DNA of 64,000 nucleotides from Desulfobulbaceae bacterium BRH_c16a (lineage in GTDB: Bacteria > Desulfobacterota > Desulfobulbia > Desulfobulbales > Desulfocapsaceae), in assembly GCA_000961725.1 (NCBI GenBank), contig LADS01000059.1:62001-126000 (forward strand). Direction: 5' to 3'. Below the pieces are notes generated by a model, which searched no databases, was not told the origin of the DNA, and saw only the letters and a list, made by a program, of their open reading frames with translations. Positions 24,406-32,900 of this stretch are shown piece by piece. The position numbers and the translations under genes were made by a program. The first letter of the stretch is position 1. Each line of letters starts with the position of its first letter.

Positions 24406-26844
24406 ATGCCAGAGGAAACCACTGTTCTCACCCCCGATGGAATAGAGTCTCCGGGGGACGAAAAAGAAAAGGAATCCGGAAAATCACTCATTGTCGCCAG
24501 GGATGTATTGCCTGATCGACTGATGATCATCCCCCTGCACGATCGACCGATGTTTCCCAAGATGATGGGGCCGATTATTATCGACGACGTCGGTTTGCAG
24601 CAGGCGGTGATGAAACATATGAACCAGAATGCCCCGCTCTATTTTGGCCTTGTTCTGCAAAAACCCAAGGAAGACGGACTGGCCCATGCCGCGCGGCATG
24701 CAGACGACTTCTTCAAGGTCGGGTCGGTCGCCAGGGTTATTCAGGTTTCGCCTTTTAAGCCGGGGGAACCCTTGCAGGTGCTGGTCCAGGCCCTCGAGCG
24801 CTTTGAAATTCTCAGCCTGATGAAAAGGGATACGCTTTTTGTCGCCGAGGTGCTGTACCGTTATGAACCTCTCCAGGAGAATACCGATGAGTTGAAGGCT
24901 TATTCGGTGGCGATCATCGACTGCATCAAGGATCTGGTGAACATGAATCCCCTGTTCAAGGAGGGTCTTTCACTGCTTATCGAACGGATCAACCTCAGCG
25001 ATCCCGGCTCACTCGCCGATTTTGCGGCCTCGATGACCACCTCCTCCGGCACTGAAATACAGAGGATCCTGGAAACCGCCGATATCCGCCATCGTCTTGA
25101 ATCGGTGCTGATTCTTTTGAAAAACGAGGTGGAAATTTCCAAGCTGAAGGCGAAAATCTCGAAACGGATCGAGGAACAGCTGTCGAAGCAGCAACGCGAA
25201 TTTTTTCTCAAGCAGCAGTTGCAGGAGATCAAAAAGGAGCTGGGACTGGCCAAGGACGACACTCAGGCCGAGCTCGAAAAGTATGAAAATCGCATGAAGA
25301 AACTGGTGCTCTCGGATGAGGCACGGGAAAAGGTGAAAGAAGAGATCGAAAAACTGAAGCTGATCGGCTCATCCTCGCCCGAATTCAATGTCACCAGATC
25401 GTATCTCGACTGGCTGACTATCCTTCCCTGGGGGATTTATTCCAAGGACAGCTATAATCGAAACAAGGCCGCCAAGATACTCGACCGAGATCATTACGGC
25501 CTGGACGACGTCAAGGACAGGATACTTGAGCTCATTTCGGTAGGGGTGATAAAAGGTGATCTTTCCGGAACCATCCTTCTTCTGCAGGGTCCCCCCGGCG
25601 TCGGTAAAACCTCAATCGGCAGATCGGTTGCGACCAGTCTTGGCCGCGAGTTTTTCCGCTTCTCCCTTGGCGGGATGCGCGACGAGGCGGAAATTAAAGG
25701 CCACCGCCGCACCTATATCGGGGCGATGCCGGGAAAATTCATCCAGGCCATCAAGACCTGCAAGACTTCCAATCCGGTAATCATGCTCGATGAGATCGAC
25801 AAGATAGGGGCCAGCTTTCATGGCGATCCGGCTTCGGCCCTCCTTGAGGTCCTCGATCCGGAACAGAATCGCGATTTTCTCGATCATTACCTGGATGTTC
25901 GCTTCGATCTTTCAAAAATTTTCTTTATCTGTACGGCCAACCAGCTGGACACCATTCCCAGTCCGCTGATGGACAGGATGGAGATAATTCAGCTGCCCGG
26001 CTATATCCTTGAAGAAAAGGTGGAGATCGCCCGCCGCCACCTTATCCCCAAGCAGCTCAAGGCCCATGGCTTGACCGCCCAGCAGATTACTCTGCCGAAA
26101 TCGGTGCTGGCGGCGATCGCCGACGGGTATGCCCGCGAGGCAGGGGTGCGCGGGCTGGAAAATGCCATCAAGAAGATTTTAAGAAAGAAGGTGACCGAGA
26201 TTATCGACCACCCGGACCAGAACATCCGCATCCGTAAGGAGGAGTTGAAGGATCTGCTCGGGAAACGCGTCTTTTCGGAGGAACAAGCCTTTAAAAAACC
26301 CAGGATCGGAGTAATTACCGGCCTTGCCTACACCAGCATGGGCGGGGCGACGCTGCATATCGAATCGATCCCCATTCCCACCGGGCAGCCGGGGTTTAAG
26401 CAGACCGGCCAGCTTGGTCAGGTAATGGTCGAATCATCCGAAATCGCCTACAGTTATATCCGGTCGTTGATGCGGGACAACCATGAGGGGGCGGAGTTTT
26501 TCAAGCAGAACCTCATTCACCTTCATGTGCCGGCGGGGGCGACACCGAAAGACGGGCCTTCGGCCGGAATCACCATGGCCTGTTCCATCTATTCCCTGGC
26601 GATGAATAAGCCTGTTCGCCCCAATATTGCCATGACCGGGGAGTTGACGCTGAGCGGTCTGGTGATGCCGATAGGCGGGGTAAAAGAAAAGATGATCGCC
26701 TCACAGCGGGCCAAGGTGCAGGAGGTTCTCCTTCCCAAAGACAATCAGGAGGATTTCGAGATGCTGCCCGATCATATCAAGGAAGGCATCACGCCGCATT
26801 TTGTTTCGACCTTCGATGAAGTGAAACGGATCTGTTTCAAGTAA
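24406..26844 (+). CDS. lon: ATP-dependent Lon protease (LonA type)
   Basis: An 812-aa protease. It has the N-terminal LAN substrate domain (about 40-240), a coiled coil, an AAA+ module with Walker [10 protein letters not shown] (about residue 393) and Walker [12 protein letters not shown], and a C-terminal protease domain. The catalytic Ser is in [12 protein letters not shown] and the catalytic Lys in [10 protein letters not shown]. It degrades damaged and short-lived regulatory proteins in the cytoplasm. Its length is normal for LonA, and the acidic N-terminal extension of about 35 residues is common in this phylum. AAGGAGAG precedes the ATG. Confidence 0.97.
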   Translation: MPEETTVLTPDGIESPGDEKEKESGKSLIVARDVLPDRLMIIPLHDRPMFPKMMGPIIIDDVGLQQAVMKHMNQNAPLYFGLVLQKPKEDGLAHAARHADDFFKVGSVARVIQVSPFKPGEPLQVLVQALERFEILSLMKRDTLFVAEVLYRYEPLQENTDELKAYSVAIIDCIKDLVNMNPLFKEGLSLLIERINLSDPGSLADFAASMTTSSGTEIQRILETADIRHRLESVLILLKNEVEISKLKAKISKRIEEQLSKQQREFFLKQQLQEIKKELGLAKDDTQAELEKYENRMKKLVLSDEAREKVKEEIEKLKLIGSSSPEFNVTRSYLDWLTILPWGIYSKDSYNRNKAAKILDRDHYGLDDVKDRILELISVGVIKGDLSGTILLLQGPPGVGKTSIGRSVATSLGREFFRFSLGGMRDEAEIKGHRRTYIGAMPGKFIQAIKTCKTSNPVIMLDEIDKIGASFHGDPASALLEVLDPEQNRDFLDHYLDVRFDLSKIFFICTANQLDTIPSPLMDRMEIIQLPGYILEEKVEIARRHLIPKQLKAHGLTAQQITLPKSVLAAIADGYAREAGVRGLENAIKKILRKKVTEIIDHPDQNIRIRKEELKDLLGKRVFSEEQAFKKPRIGVITGLAYTSMGGATLHIESIPIPTGQPGFKQTGQLGQVMVESSEIAYSYIRSLMRDNHEGAEFFKQNLIHLHVPAGATPKDGPSAGITMACSIYSLAMNKPVRPNIAMTGELTLSGLVMPIGGVKEKMIASQRAKVQEVLLPKDNQEDFEMLPDHIKEGITPHFVSTFDEVKRICFK

Positions 26845-26858
26845 ATGAGGCGAAGTGC

Positions 26859-26893
26859 CCGACCCTGCAGGCCGCAAGGCTTGCAGGGTTCGG
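26859..26893. terminator. Hairpin between the convergent lon and carboxypeptidase genes
   Basis: CCCGACCCTGCAGGCC and GGCTTGCAGGGTTCGG pair around a GCAA tetraloop, with one bulge or mismatch. It lies in the 80-bp gap between convergent stops and probably acts as a bidirectional transcription barrier. No U-tract follows on either side, so a classical intrinsic terminator is uncertain. Confidence 0.5.
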
Positions 26894-26924
26894 TCTGCAG
26901 GGTATCAGTGAAGCGAGTCCCGCC

Positions 26925-27995
26925 TTATCTTTTCCTGGAGGATTTTCGCGACAGGAATAAGCTCATCAAGCCGAACAGCATAAAACCTGCGACTCCTCCC
27001 ATCAGGAAAACTTTCCAGTTGCCGAATATTGAAGGAGATGCGGTTTTCGGCTCTTCTGCCGGAGGTTGCACGGCGGGCGGTTCCGGTGCAGGAGAGGCTG
27101 CCGCTGGTGCCGGAGCAGCAGCCTGAGGAGCGGATGCTATCAGAACCTCCTCCGGTTTCGGCGGTACAGCAGCAAAACCCAAAGCCAGCATTTCCCTGGC
27201 CTTGGCATCCCGAATTTTGCGATCCTTGCTGCCCATGACAATGGCAATGATCCGGACACCGCCTCTTTTAGCGGTAGCCGCTATGGAAAAACCGCCTGCT
27301 TCAAAATAACCGGTCTTAAAGCCATCGCAACCGTCCACCGACCCCAGAAGATGATTGTGGTTGCGCATGATAAACTTGCCGTCCCTGAATGGGCGTTCTT
27401 TGGTGCCGGTGTATTTCAGCGAATCCGGGCGTGCGATCAGAGCGCGGCAGAGCAGGGCGAGATCGGTGGCCGTGGTCTGGTCTACTTTCTGACCTTCGGA
27501 CGGAGGCAGGCCATGCACTGAATGGAACTGGGTATCTTTCATTCCTAAAGCTGCAGCCTTTTGATTCATCAGGGCGACGAAGCCCTCTTTCGAGCCGGCC
27601 ACATGGATGGCCAGGGCAACGGCTGTGTCATTGGCGGACTGGACAGCCAGGGCATAGAGGAGTTCTTCAACCGGAAATTGTTCTTTCGGGTCAAGATATA
27701 CCTGAGAACCTCCGATTTTTGCAGCCTCTGCCGTCACCTGGACCATGTCGTCCAGTTTTACCTTGCCTTGGTCGATCAGTTCGAGAATGACCAGGAGACT
27801 CATCATTTTCAAGACGGAGGCGGGATAAACGATCGTCTCGGGATTGTCGGAAAACAGTACTTTTCCGGTATCGGCATCTATGACGAGCGCCGACATATAA
27901 GGGTCCTTGGCGATGGGACTGATCTTGGCTCGAGCGGCCCAAGCCGGCTGGGCAATAAGAAGGCTGACAAAAAACAACAGTGCAAGACGTTTCAT
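26925..27995 (-). CDS. D-alanyl-D-alanine carboxypeptidase (PBP5/6 type)
   Basis: A 356-aa periplasmic S11-family serine peptidase that trims the terminal D-Ala of peptidoglycan stem peptides. The signal peptide ends at AWA. The catalytic motifs are SxxK (PASVLKMM, about residue 60), SxN (SAND, about 120) and KTG (GFKTGYFEAGG, about 225). After the catalytic domain comes an Ala/Pro-rich linker (about 290-325) and then a C-terminal transmembrane helix with a basic tail, instead of the amphipathic anchor of PBP5. A perfect AGGAGG defines the start at 27995. Confidence 0.92.
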   Translation of the reverse strand: MKRLALLFFVSLLIAQPAWAARAKISPIAKDPYMSALVIDADTGKVLFSDNPETIVYPASVLKMMSLLVILELIDQGKVKLDDMVQVTAEAAKIGGSQVYLDPKEQFPVEELLYALAVQSANDTAVALAIHVAGSKEGFVALMNQKAAALGMKDTQFHSVHGLPPSEGQKVDQTTATDLALLCRALIARPDSLKYTGTKERPFRDGKFIMRNHNHLLGSVDGCDGFKTGYFEAGGFSIAATAKRGGVRIIAIVMGSKDRKIRDAKAREMLALGFAAVPPKPEEVLIASAPQAAAPAPAAASPAPEPPAVQPPAEEPKTASPSIFGNWKVFLMGGVAGFMLFGLMSLFLSRKSSRKR

Positions 27996-28284
27996 AATCC
28001 TCCTGGGGCAGATACTTTTCGCAAGCATTGGCCGGAAAAACTTTTTGGTAACCTGACTGGAAGCACTGAGAATGTACTGCAGGGAGTGGGTGAGAGGCAG
28101 GCCTCTGAGATCGTAGAGGGGGGAAGTACCTGTGAAAAGCTGCCTGACATTGCTTCTATCAGTTTTGAATGGCGCATGGTACCCGCTTTGAGGGGGTTCG
28201 CCAAGTTATTTTTGCGGCTGAATCGTCAGGTTGAATCGGGAAAGAAATCGAGAAAGTTCAGAGCTGGTGAAAGAAGAGCGATGC

Positions 28285-28359
<75 letters not shown>

Positions 28360-28419
28360 TCATTTTGTTTCTTGCGGTTGAGGTTTTTAGCAGAAGGAGA
28401 AGCTGAAGTCAATAGCTTT

Positions 28420-29832
28420 TTACGTTCCTGGCTTGAGATATTCGGCCAGGACGGCAATACCCGCAGCGATGGCCTCGCGGCTGAGATTACCGTACCCGAT
28501 CAGCAGCTTATCCGTATGTCGGCCAAACCTGATGGCGTGCGTTTCCACCGGATAAAAGCGGGCTCCGGCGCTTGCGATACCCTCAAGGACACTCGCCGGA
28601 AAATGATGGTCCTGAAATCCGGCAACAAGATGGAGACCGGTGGCACTGCCCAGCACCTCCACCCCGGCGCCGAACTTCTCGGACAGTGCCCCGACCACGT
28701 CGTTTCTTCTTTGCAGGTAGTGCTTCCTCATTTTACCCACATGCCTGAGATAATAGCCCTCGCCGATGAAACGGGCAAGCGTCAGCTGACTGGTCACTTC
28801 GTTATGCAGGTCGCTTTGCCACTTCCTGTTTCTGCCCAGGCTGATAAGCGGGGCGGGCAGCACCATGTAGCCGATCCGGATAGCCGGACAAAGGGTCTTG
28901 CTGAAGGTGCCGATATACACCACCCGCTCGGGGTGAAGACCATGCAGGGAGCTGAGCGGGGGACCGTCAAAGCGGAATTCGCTGTCGTAATCGTCCTCGA
29001 TCAGATAGGCGCCGGTTCTTTCCGCGTAGTTGAGCAACTCGATGCGTCTCTGGATCGGCAGGGTTCCGCCGATGGGAAACTGATGCGATGGGGTTACATA
29101 GATAAAAGCCGGGGAGAGCGCAGCCGGCAGGTGAGCGGTCTGCATGCCCTCATTGTCGACCGCAACCGGGTAGAGGACACCGCCGTGACTTTTGACGATC
29201 AACTGGATATCCCGGGTGATCGGGTCCTCCAGGATCACATCCCGCCGCTCGCCAAGCAACAGATGGCAGGCAATGCCGATAGCCTGGGTGGTGCCTGCGG
29301 TTATGACTATCTGTTCGGGATGGCATATAACCTCCCGCTGGGTTACGACATACTCGCAGATGGCTTCCCGCAGTTCACGGCGACCCTCCGGGTGACCGTA
29401 GGCGAGCATTTCTTCGGAAGGCAGCAGCAGGGCTTCTCTCTGCAATCTCAGCCAGAGTTTTTTGGGGAACAGGCTGAGGTTGGGCGTTCCGGCCCTGAAG
29501 TTGATGATGTCGCCCGGGCAATCGTAGCCCATCGTCACCTCTTCAACCGACGGTGGCTCTGTTGACGCACGGTTGCAGGTAAAGGCGGCTCCCTCGGCAA
29601 CATAGGTTCCCGCGCCTCGCCTGGCATCGAGAAATCCTTCGGCATAGAGCAGATCGTATGCCTCGAGTACAACATTTCTTGAGACCTGCAGATTTTTTGC
29701 CAGATCCCGACTTGAAGGAAGGCGGGAGCCGGACTGCAACCTGCCGGACAGGATCGCCTCCCGGATCCGGCTGTAAAGCTGGCGGATCATCGGTAAAGGT
29801 AACTTTTTGTCGATACTGATCCAGGTTTCCAT
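28420..29832 (-). CDS. MocR/PdxR-type GntR regulator with aminotransferase domain
   Basis: A 470-aa regulator with an N-terminal GntR winged helix (about 10-75; SRDLAKNLQVSRNVVLEAYD) fused to a fold-type I aminotransferase domain. The PLP-binding Lys lies in IGTFSKTLCPAIRIGY (about residue 310), and the Asp and Tyr pattern AYLIEDDYDSEFRF is kept. Such proteins sense PLP or an amino-acid-PLP adduct and usually control a divergent gene. Here that gene is an EamA exporter 147 bp away, so the likely role is control of efflux or uptake of an amino-acid-like compound. Confidence 0.92.
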   Translation of the reverse strand: METWISIDKKLPLPMIRQLYSRIREAILSGRLQSGSRLPSSRDLAKNLQVSRNVVLEAYDLLYAEGFLDARRGAGTYVAEGAAFTCNRASTEPPSVEEVTMGYDCPGDIINFRAGTPNLSLFPKKLWLRLQREALLLPSEEMLAYGHPEGRRELREAICEYVVTQREVICHPEQIVITAGTTQAIGIACHLLLGERRDVILEDPITRDIQLIVKSHGGVLYPVAVDNEGMQTAHLPAALSPAFIYVTPSHQFPIGGTLPIQRRIELLNYAERTGAYLIEDDYDSEFRFDGPPLSSLHGLHPERVVYIGTFSKTLCPAIRIGYMVLPAPLISLGRNRKWQSDLHNEVTSQLTLARFIGEGYYLRHVGKMRKHYLQRRNDVVGALSEKFGAGVEVLGSATGLHLVAGFQDHHFPASVLEGIASAGARFYPVETHAIRFGRHTDKLLIGYGNLSREAIAAGIAVLAEYLKPGT

Positions 29833-29948
29833 TTGTTTTTCTTGATCTCGTGGTTTTTTTTCCGATTTAAATTGGCCCTATTGAAATTACTCAAGAGTGG
29901 ATCTGTTGCAAACCACATTTTGCCTCTACGATAGAAAAAAATCGAACA

Positions 29949-29962
29949 CCCCCGCAAGGGGG
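29949..29962 (+). promoter_or_regulatory. Leader hairpin CCCCC-GCAA-GGGGG before the EamA gene
   Basis: A perfect 5-bp GC stem with a GCAA tetraloop lies 9 bp before the ribosome binding site (GGAGGGG) of the exporter gene. The flank CAAGGGGGTACT is shared with the hairpins at 34897 and 40496. It could modulate translation or simply be a relic of the repeat family. Confidence 0.5.
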
Positions 29963-29979
29963 TACTATCTGGAGGGGAT

Positions 29980-30948
29980 ATGAATAAAGAAATAAAGTTG
30001 GCTGGAGAGAAATATCAGAGGCAAAAAGCAGTGGCGATGTTGATCGTGGCGATGTGCCTTGCAGGCAGTTCGGTGGTGGTCGGCAAGATGCTTGTTGCCG
30101 CAGTTCCGGTTTTTCTGGCGGCATTCGGCTCCCTGCTGGTGGCTTTTGCCTGCATGATTCCGCTGATGTGCCGCCGTTTCTCGGAGATCCGGCTGCTTAC
30201 CGCCAGGGAGTGGGTCTATCTCTTTCTCCAGGGTTTATGCGGCATTGTGCTGTTCAGGGTGTTTACCCTCTACGGGTTGCACTCGACCGGAGCCGTTCAG
30301 GCCGGAATCATCACCGGCACAACTCCGGCAGTTCTTGCCCTGCTTTCATTTATACTGCTGGGAGAGAGGCTTTCCGTTAGGGCGGTGGTGGGCGTGGCTT
30401 TAGCCATGGCGGGCTGTATCGTCATCAACTTCTTTGCCCGGGAGAACGGCGGGGATAACAGGCTCATCGGCAGCCTGCTGATAGGCGCGGCGGTGGTCTG
30501 CGAGGCTCTCTTTACCATATTCCGCAAACGAATATCCCGCTCGGTCTCGGCAACCACCAATACCGCCGTGCTGATCTTCTGCAGCCTCCTTTTGCTTGCC
30601 GCTCCCGCCGCCTGGGATCTTGGCCGTATGACTGCAGGAGTGCCGGCGGAGGCTGTGCTGGCGATTATCTACTACGGGGTCTTCGCCACAGTTATCGCCT
30701 ATCTCCTCTGGACCGCTGCGGTCGGACAGGTGAGCGGGGCCACCGCCGGGGCGGCTACGGCGGCAATGCCGGCAAGTTCTGTTTTGCTTGCGGTTCTGGT
30801 ACTTGGTGAGCCGTTGCACTGGCATCATGTTGTCGGCTGTCTGTTGATTGTTGCCGGTATTGTAACCACTTCAATTGGAAAAGAAAAAATGATCCGGAAG
30901 GAGAAGGTCGCAGCTAACCGTATGGTTGATGAAATTACTCCGGTGTAA
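29980..30948 (+). CDS. EamA/DMT-family transporter
   Basis: A 322-aa membrane protein with ten helices in two EamA repeats (about 18-145 and 160-290). The characteristic features are an N-terminal GSSVVVGKML helix and, in the first repeat, TTPAVLALLSFILLGERLS, and in the second, MPASSVLLAVLVLGEPLHW. It exports metabolites in this superfamily. The divergent MocR-type regulator suggests an amino-acid-like substrate, but no substrate can be read from the sequence. Confidence 0.9.
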   Translation: MNKEIKLAGEKYQRQKAVAMLIVAMCLAGSSVVVGKMLVAAVPVFLAAFGSLLVAFACMIPLMCRRFSEIRLLTAREWVYLFLQGLCGIVLFRVFTLYGLHSTGAVQAGIITGTTPAVLALLSFILLGERLSVRAVVGVALAMAGCIVINFFARENGGDNRLIGSLLIGAAVVCEALFTIFRKRISRSVSATTNTAVLIFCSLLLLAAPAAWDLGRMTAGVPAEAVLAIIYYGVFATVIAYLLWTAAVGQVSGATAGAATAAMPASSVLLAVLVLGEPLHWHHVVGCLLIVAGIVTTSIGKEKMIRKEKVAANRMVDEITPV

Positions 30949-31134
30949 TTGGTGGTTGTAACATTTGCAGTGCTTTTAAAGTTGTATCCATTAATGGAGA
31001 AATAATTTGAAATTAAACAGAAATAATTTGACTAGGGTTGATTAAATGTATTACACCTAACACTTGTATTTAGTTAAATTGTTGTGTAACAAATTGTCAA
31101 AAAGAACAACCCTATGAAATGAAGGAGGTGCAGG

Positions 31135-31962
31135 ATGATTTTGAAAATGCTGGGTGCCCTACTAATTCTTGTGTTTTTTACTCATCCTGCGGTCAGGGCG
31201 GAGGACCCGTTCATCGACCCATTGACAGGCATGGAATTGATATTTGTAAAGGGAGGCTGTTTTGCGATGGGTGACTCAATCGGCGACGGCGATCCTAACG
31301 AAAGGCTAGTGCGTGAAGTATGCGTCTCGGATTTTTACATCGGAAAACATGAAGTGACCAATGATCAAATAAAAAAATTCAAAACCCAACACAACAGCGG
31401 TACATCGGATGGATTGAGTCTCGGTGACGACAACCAGCCGGCCGTGAATATTTCCTGGGAGGACGCGGTTGCCTTTGCCGAATGGCTTTCCGGGAAATCG
31501 GGACAGGCATATCGGCTGCCGACCGAGGCCGAATGGGAATATGCCGCCCGCGCCGGAACGACTGAGAGCAGGTTTTGGGGCGATATTCCCGACGAGGCGT
31601 GCAAATATGCAAATGTTGCTGATTTAACGGCTAAAAAACAACGGCCTCAATGGACAGTCTTTGTTTGCGATGACGGTTACGTAGTCTCGGCGCCGGTGGG
31701 CAGTTTCATGGCAAATGGCTATGGGTTGTATGATGTGTTGGGAAATGTCTGGGAGTGGTGCGAAGACGTTTATAACAGTGAGGCGTATGAAAAACTGCCG
31801 AAAGACAATCCTGTCTACAGAGGGGCAGGTGAATATCGGGTAATGCGCGGTGGCGGATGGAGCAACGGGCCTTTAGGAATAAGAAGCTCTCATCGCGTGG
31901 GGCTTTCACCTGACTTCGGTCATCATTCTCTCGGTTTTCGCCTGGTGAAAAGAGATCAATAA
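31135..31962 (+). CDS. Exported FGE-fold (SUMF1) protein without catalytic cysteines
   Basis: A 275-aa secreted protein with a signal peptide (cleavage after about residue 22, VRA) and a formylglycine-generating-enzyme domain: FVKGGCFAMGDS, YRLPTEAEWEYAAR, GLYDVLGNVWEWCED and the C-terminal LGFRLVK. The region that carries the two copper-binding cysteines in active FGE (after RGGSW) reads RGGGWSNGPLGIRSSHR, with no Cys, so sulfatase activation is not expected. It starts the operon of the decaheme cytochrome and porin (24 bp gap, strong AAGGAGGTG). It may therefore be a surface or periplasmic binding or scaffold partner of the conduit. Confidence 0.85.
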   Translation: MILKMLGALLILVFFTHPAVRAEDPFIDPLTGMELIFVKGGCFAMGDSIGDGDPNERLVREVCVSDFYIGKHEVTNDQIKKFKTQHNSGTSDGLSLGDDNQPAVNISWEDAVAFAEWLSGKSGQAYRLPTEAEWEYAARAGTTESRFWGDIPDEACKYANVADLTAKKQRPQWTVFVCDDGYVVSAPVGSFMANGYGLYDVLGNVWEWCEDVYNSEAYEKLPKDNPVYRGAGEYRVMRGGGWSNGPLGIRSSHRVGLSPDFGHHSLGFRLVKRDQ

Positions 31963-31986
31963 GAGACAAGAAATCCTGGAGGCACT

Positions 31987-32889
31987 ATGAACAAAAAAAA
32001 GAGTATTTTGCTGATATTCCCGCTGGGCCTGCTTTTGCTTTCTTGCTCACTGGCGATGGGCGCCGATGTGAGTGCCTCGGCGCCGGATGTAAAAATGGGC
32101 TTTATTGGTGCTAAAACGTGCAAGGAATGCCATGAAAAGCAGTATGAGAGCTATACCCGGTCTGTCCACTACAAAAAATCGATAAAAGGACCCCAGGCAC
32201 AGGATGCATGTGAAACCTGCCACGGCCCGGGGGCAATGCATGTAGAAAAGGGCGGTGGCCGTGGCGTTGACATTTTCACCTTCGATAAAAATGTCGATCC
32301 CCTGGAAAAATCGGCAAAATGCCTCACCTGCCACGATACAACGCCGGGCATGGACTTATGGGATCCGGGAGTTCATAAACGTAACGATGTATCCTGCGAT
32401 TCCTGCCATGATCTTCATGTCGGCGGGAGGCAGAAACCGAGGGACCCTGAGGTTTGCTTCGACTGTCATCGGGATGTCAAGATCGACGCCAACAAACGGT
32501 CGCATCATCCGATACTTGAGGGGAAAATCAGGTGTTCGTCCTGTCATTCCCCGCACGGCAGCCTCAACAAGCATATGGTCGAAGCCGATGACCCGCGGGA
32601 ATTATGTTTTAAGTGCCATGCCGACAAGCGCGGCCCGGTCGTATGGGAGCATGCCCCGGTTGAAGAGGATTGTCAGAGTTGCCATGCAGTCCATGGCAGT
32701 TCCCACGCAAGATTGCTGCTCGAGCGAATTCCGCAACTGTGCCAGAATTGCCACGACTGGTCGCGTCATCCCGGAACCCCTTATGACAGCACCGCTTCCT
32801 TTACCAGCCGCTTTGAATGTCTTCGTTGTCATTCCGCCATCCATGGCTCCAATTCACCGCATGCCGGCGGCCTGCGTTTTGTCCGATAA
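31987..32889 (+). CDS. Decaheme c-type cytochrome (MtrA/DmsE family)
   Basis: A 300-aa exported cytochrome with ten CxxCH haem sites, evenly spread from residue 45 to the end (the first CKECH, the last CLRCH). This matches MtrA/DmsE/PioA in number and length. The signal peptide ends near MGA; a Cys at residue 20 (LLLLSC) makes a lipoprotein form possible but the lipobox is poor. It would carry electrons from periplasm to outside within the barrel encoded next (12 bp gap). No extracellular MtrC-like cytochrome follows. Confidence 0.95.
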   Translation: MNKKKSILLIFPLGLLLLSCSLAMGADVSASAPDVKMGFIGAKTCKECHEKQYESYTRSVHYKKSIKGPQAQDACETCHGPGAMHVEKGGGRGVDIFTFDKNVDPLEKSAKCLTCHDTTPGMDLWDPGVHKRNDVSCDSCHDLHVGGRQKPRDPEVCFDCHRDVKIDANKRSHHPILEGKIRCSSCHSPHGSLNKHMVEADDPRELCFKCHADKRGPVVWEHAPVEEDCQSCHAVHGSSHARLLLERIPQLCQNCHDWSRHPGTPYDSTASFTSRFECLRCHSAIHGSNSPHAGGLRFVR

Positions 32890-32900
32890 GGAGGATAAAC

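Noticed and set aside
30949-31134. Near sigma-54 promoter (GG ... TTTGC) after the EamA gene
   Set aside because: The GG to GC spacing is one base too long, so it does not meet the strict -24/-12 spacing.
32034-32047. Possible lipoprotein Cys in the decaheme cytochrome signal
   Set aside because: The residue two before the Cys is Leu, so the lipobox is poor, while MGA-D gives a good signal-peptidase I site. Kept only as an alternative.
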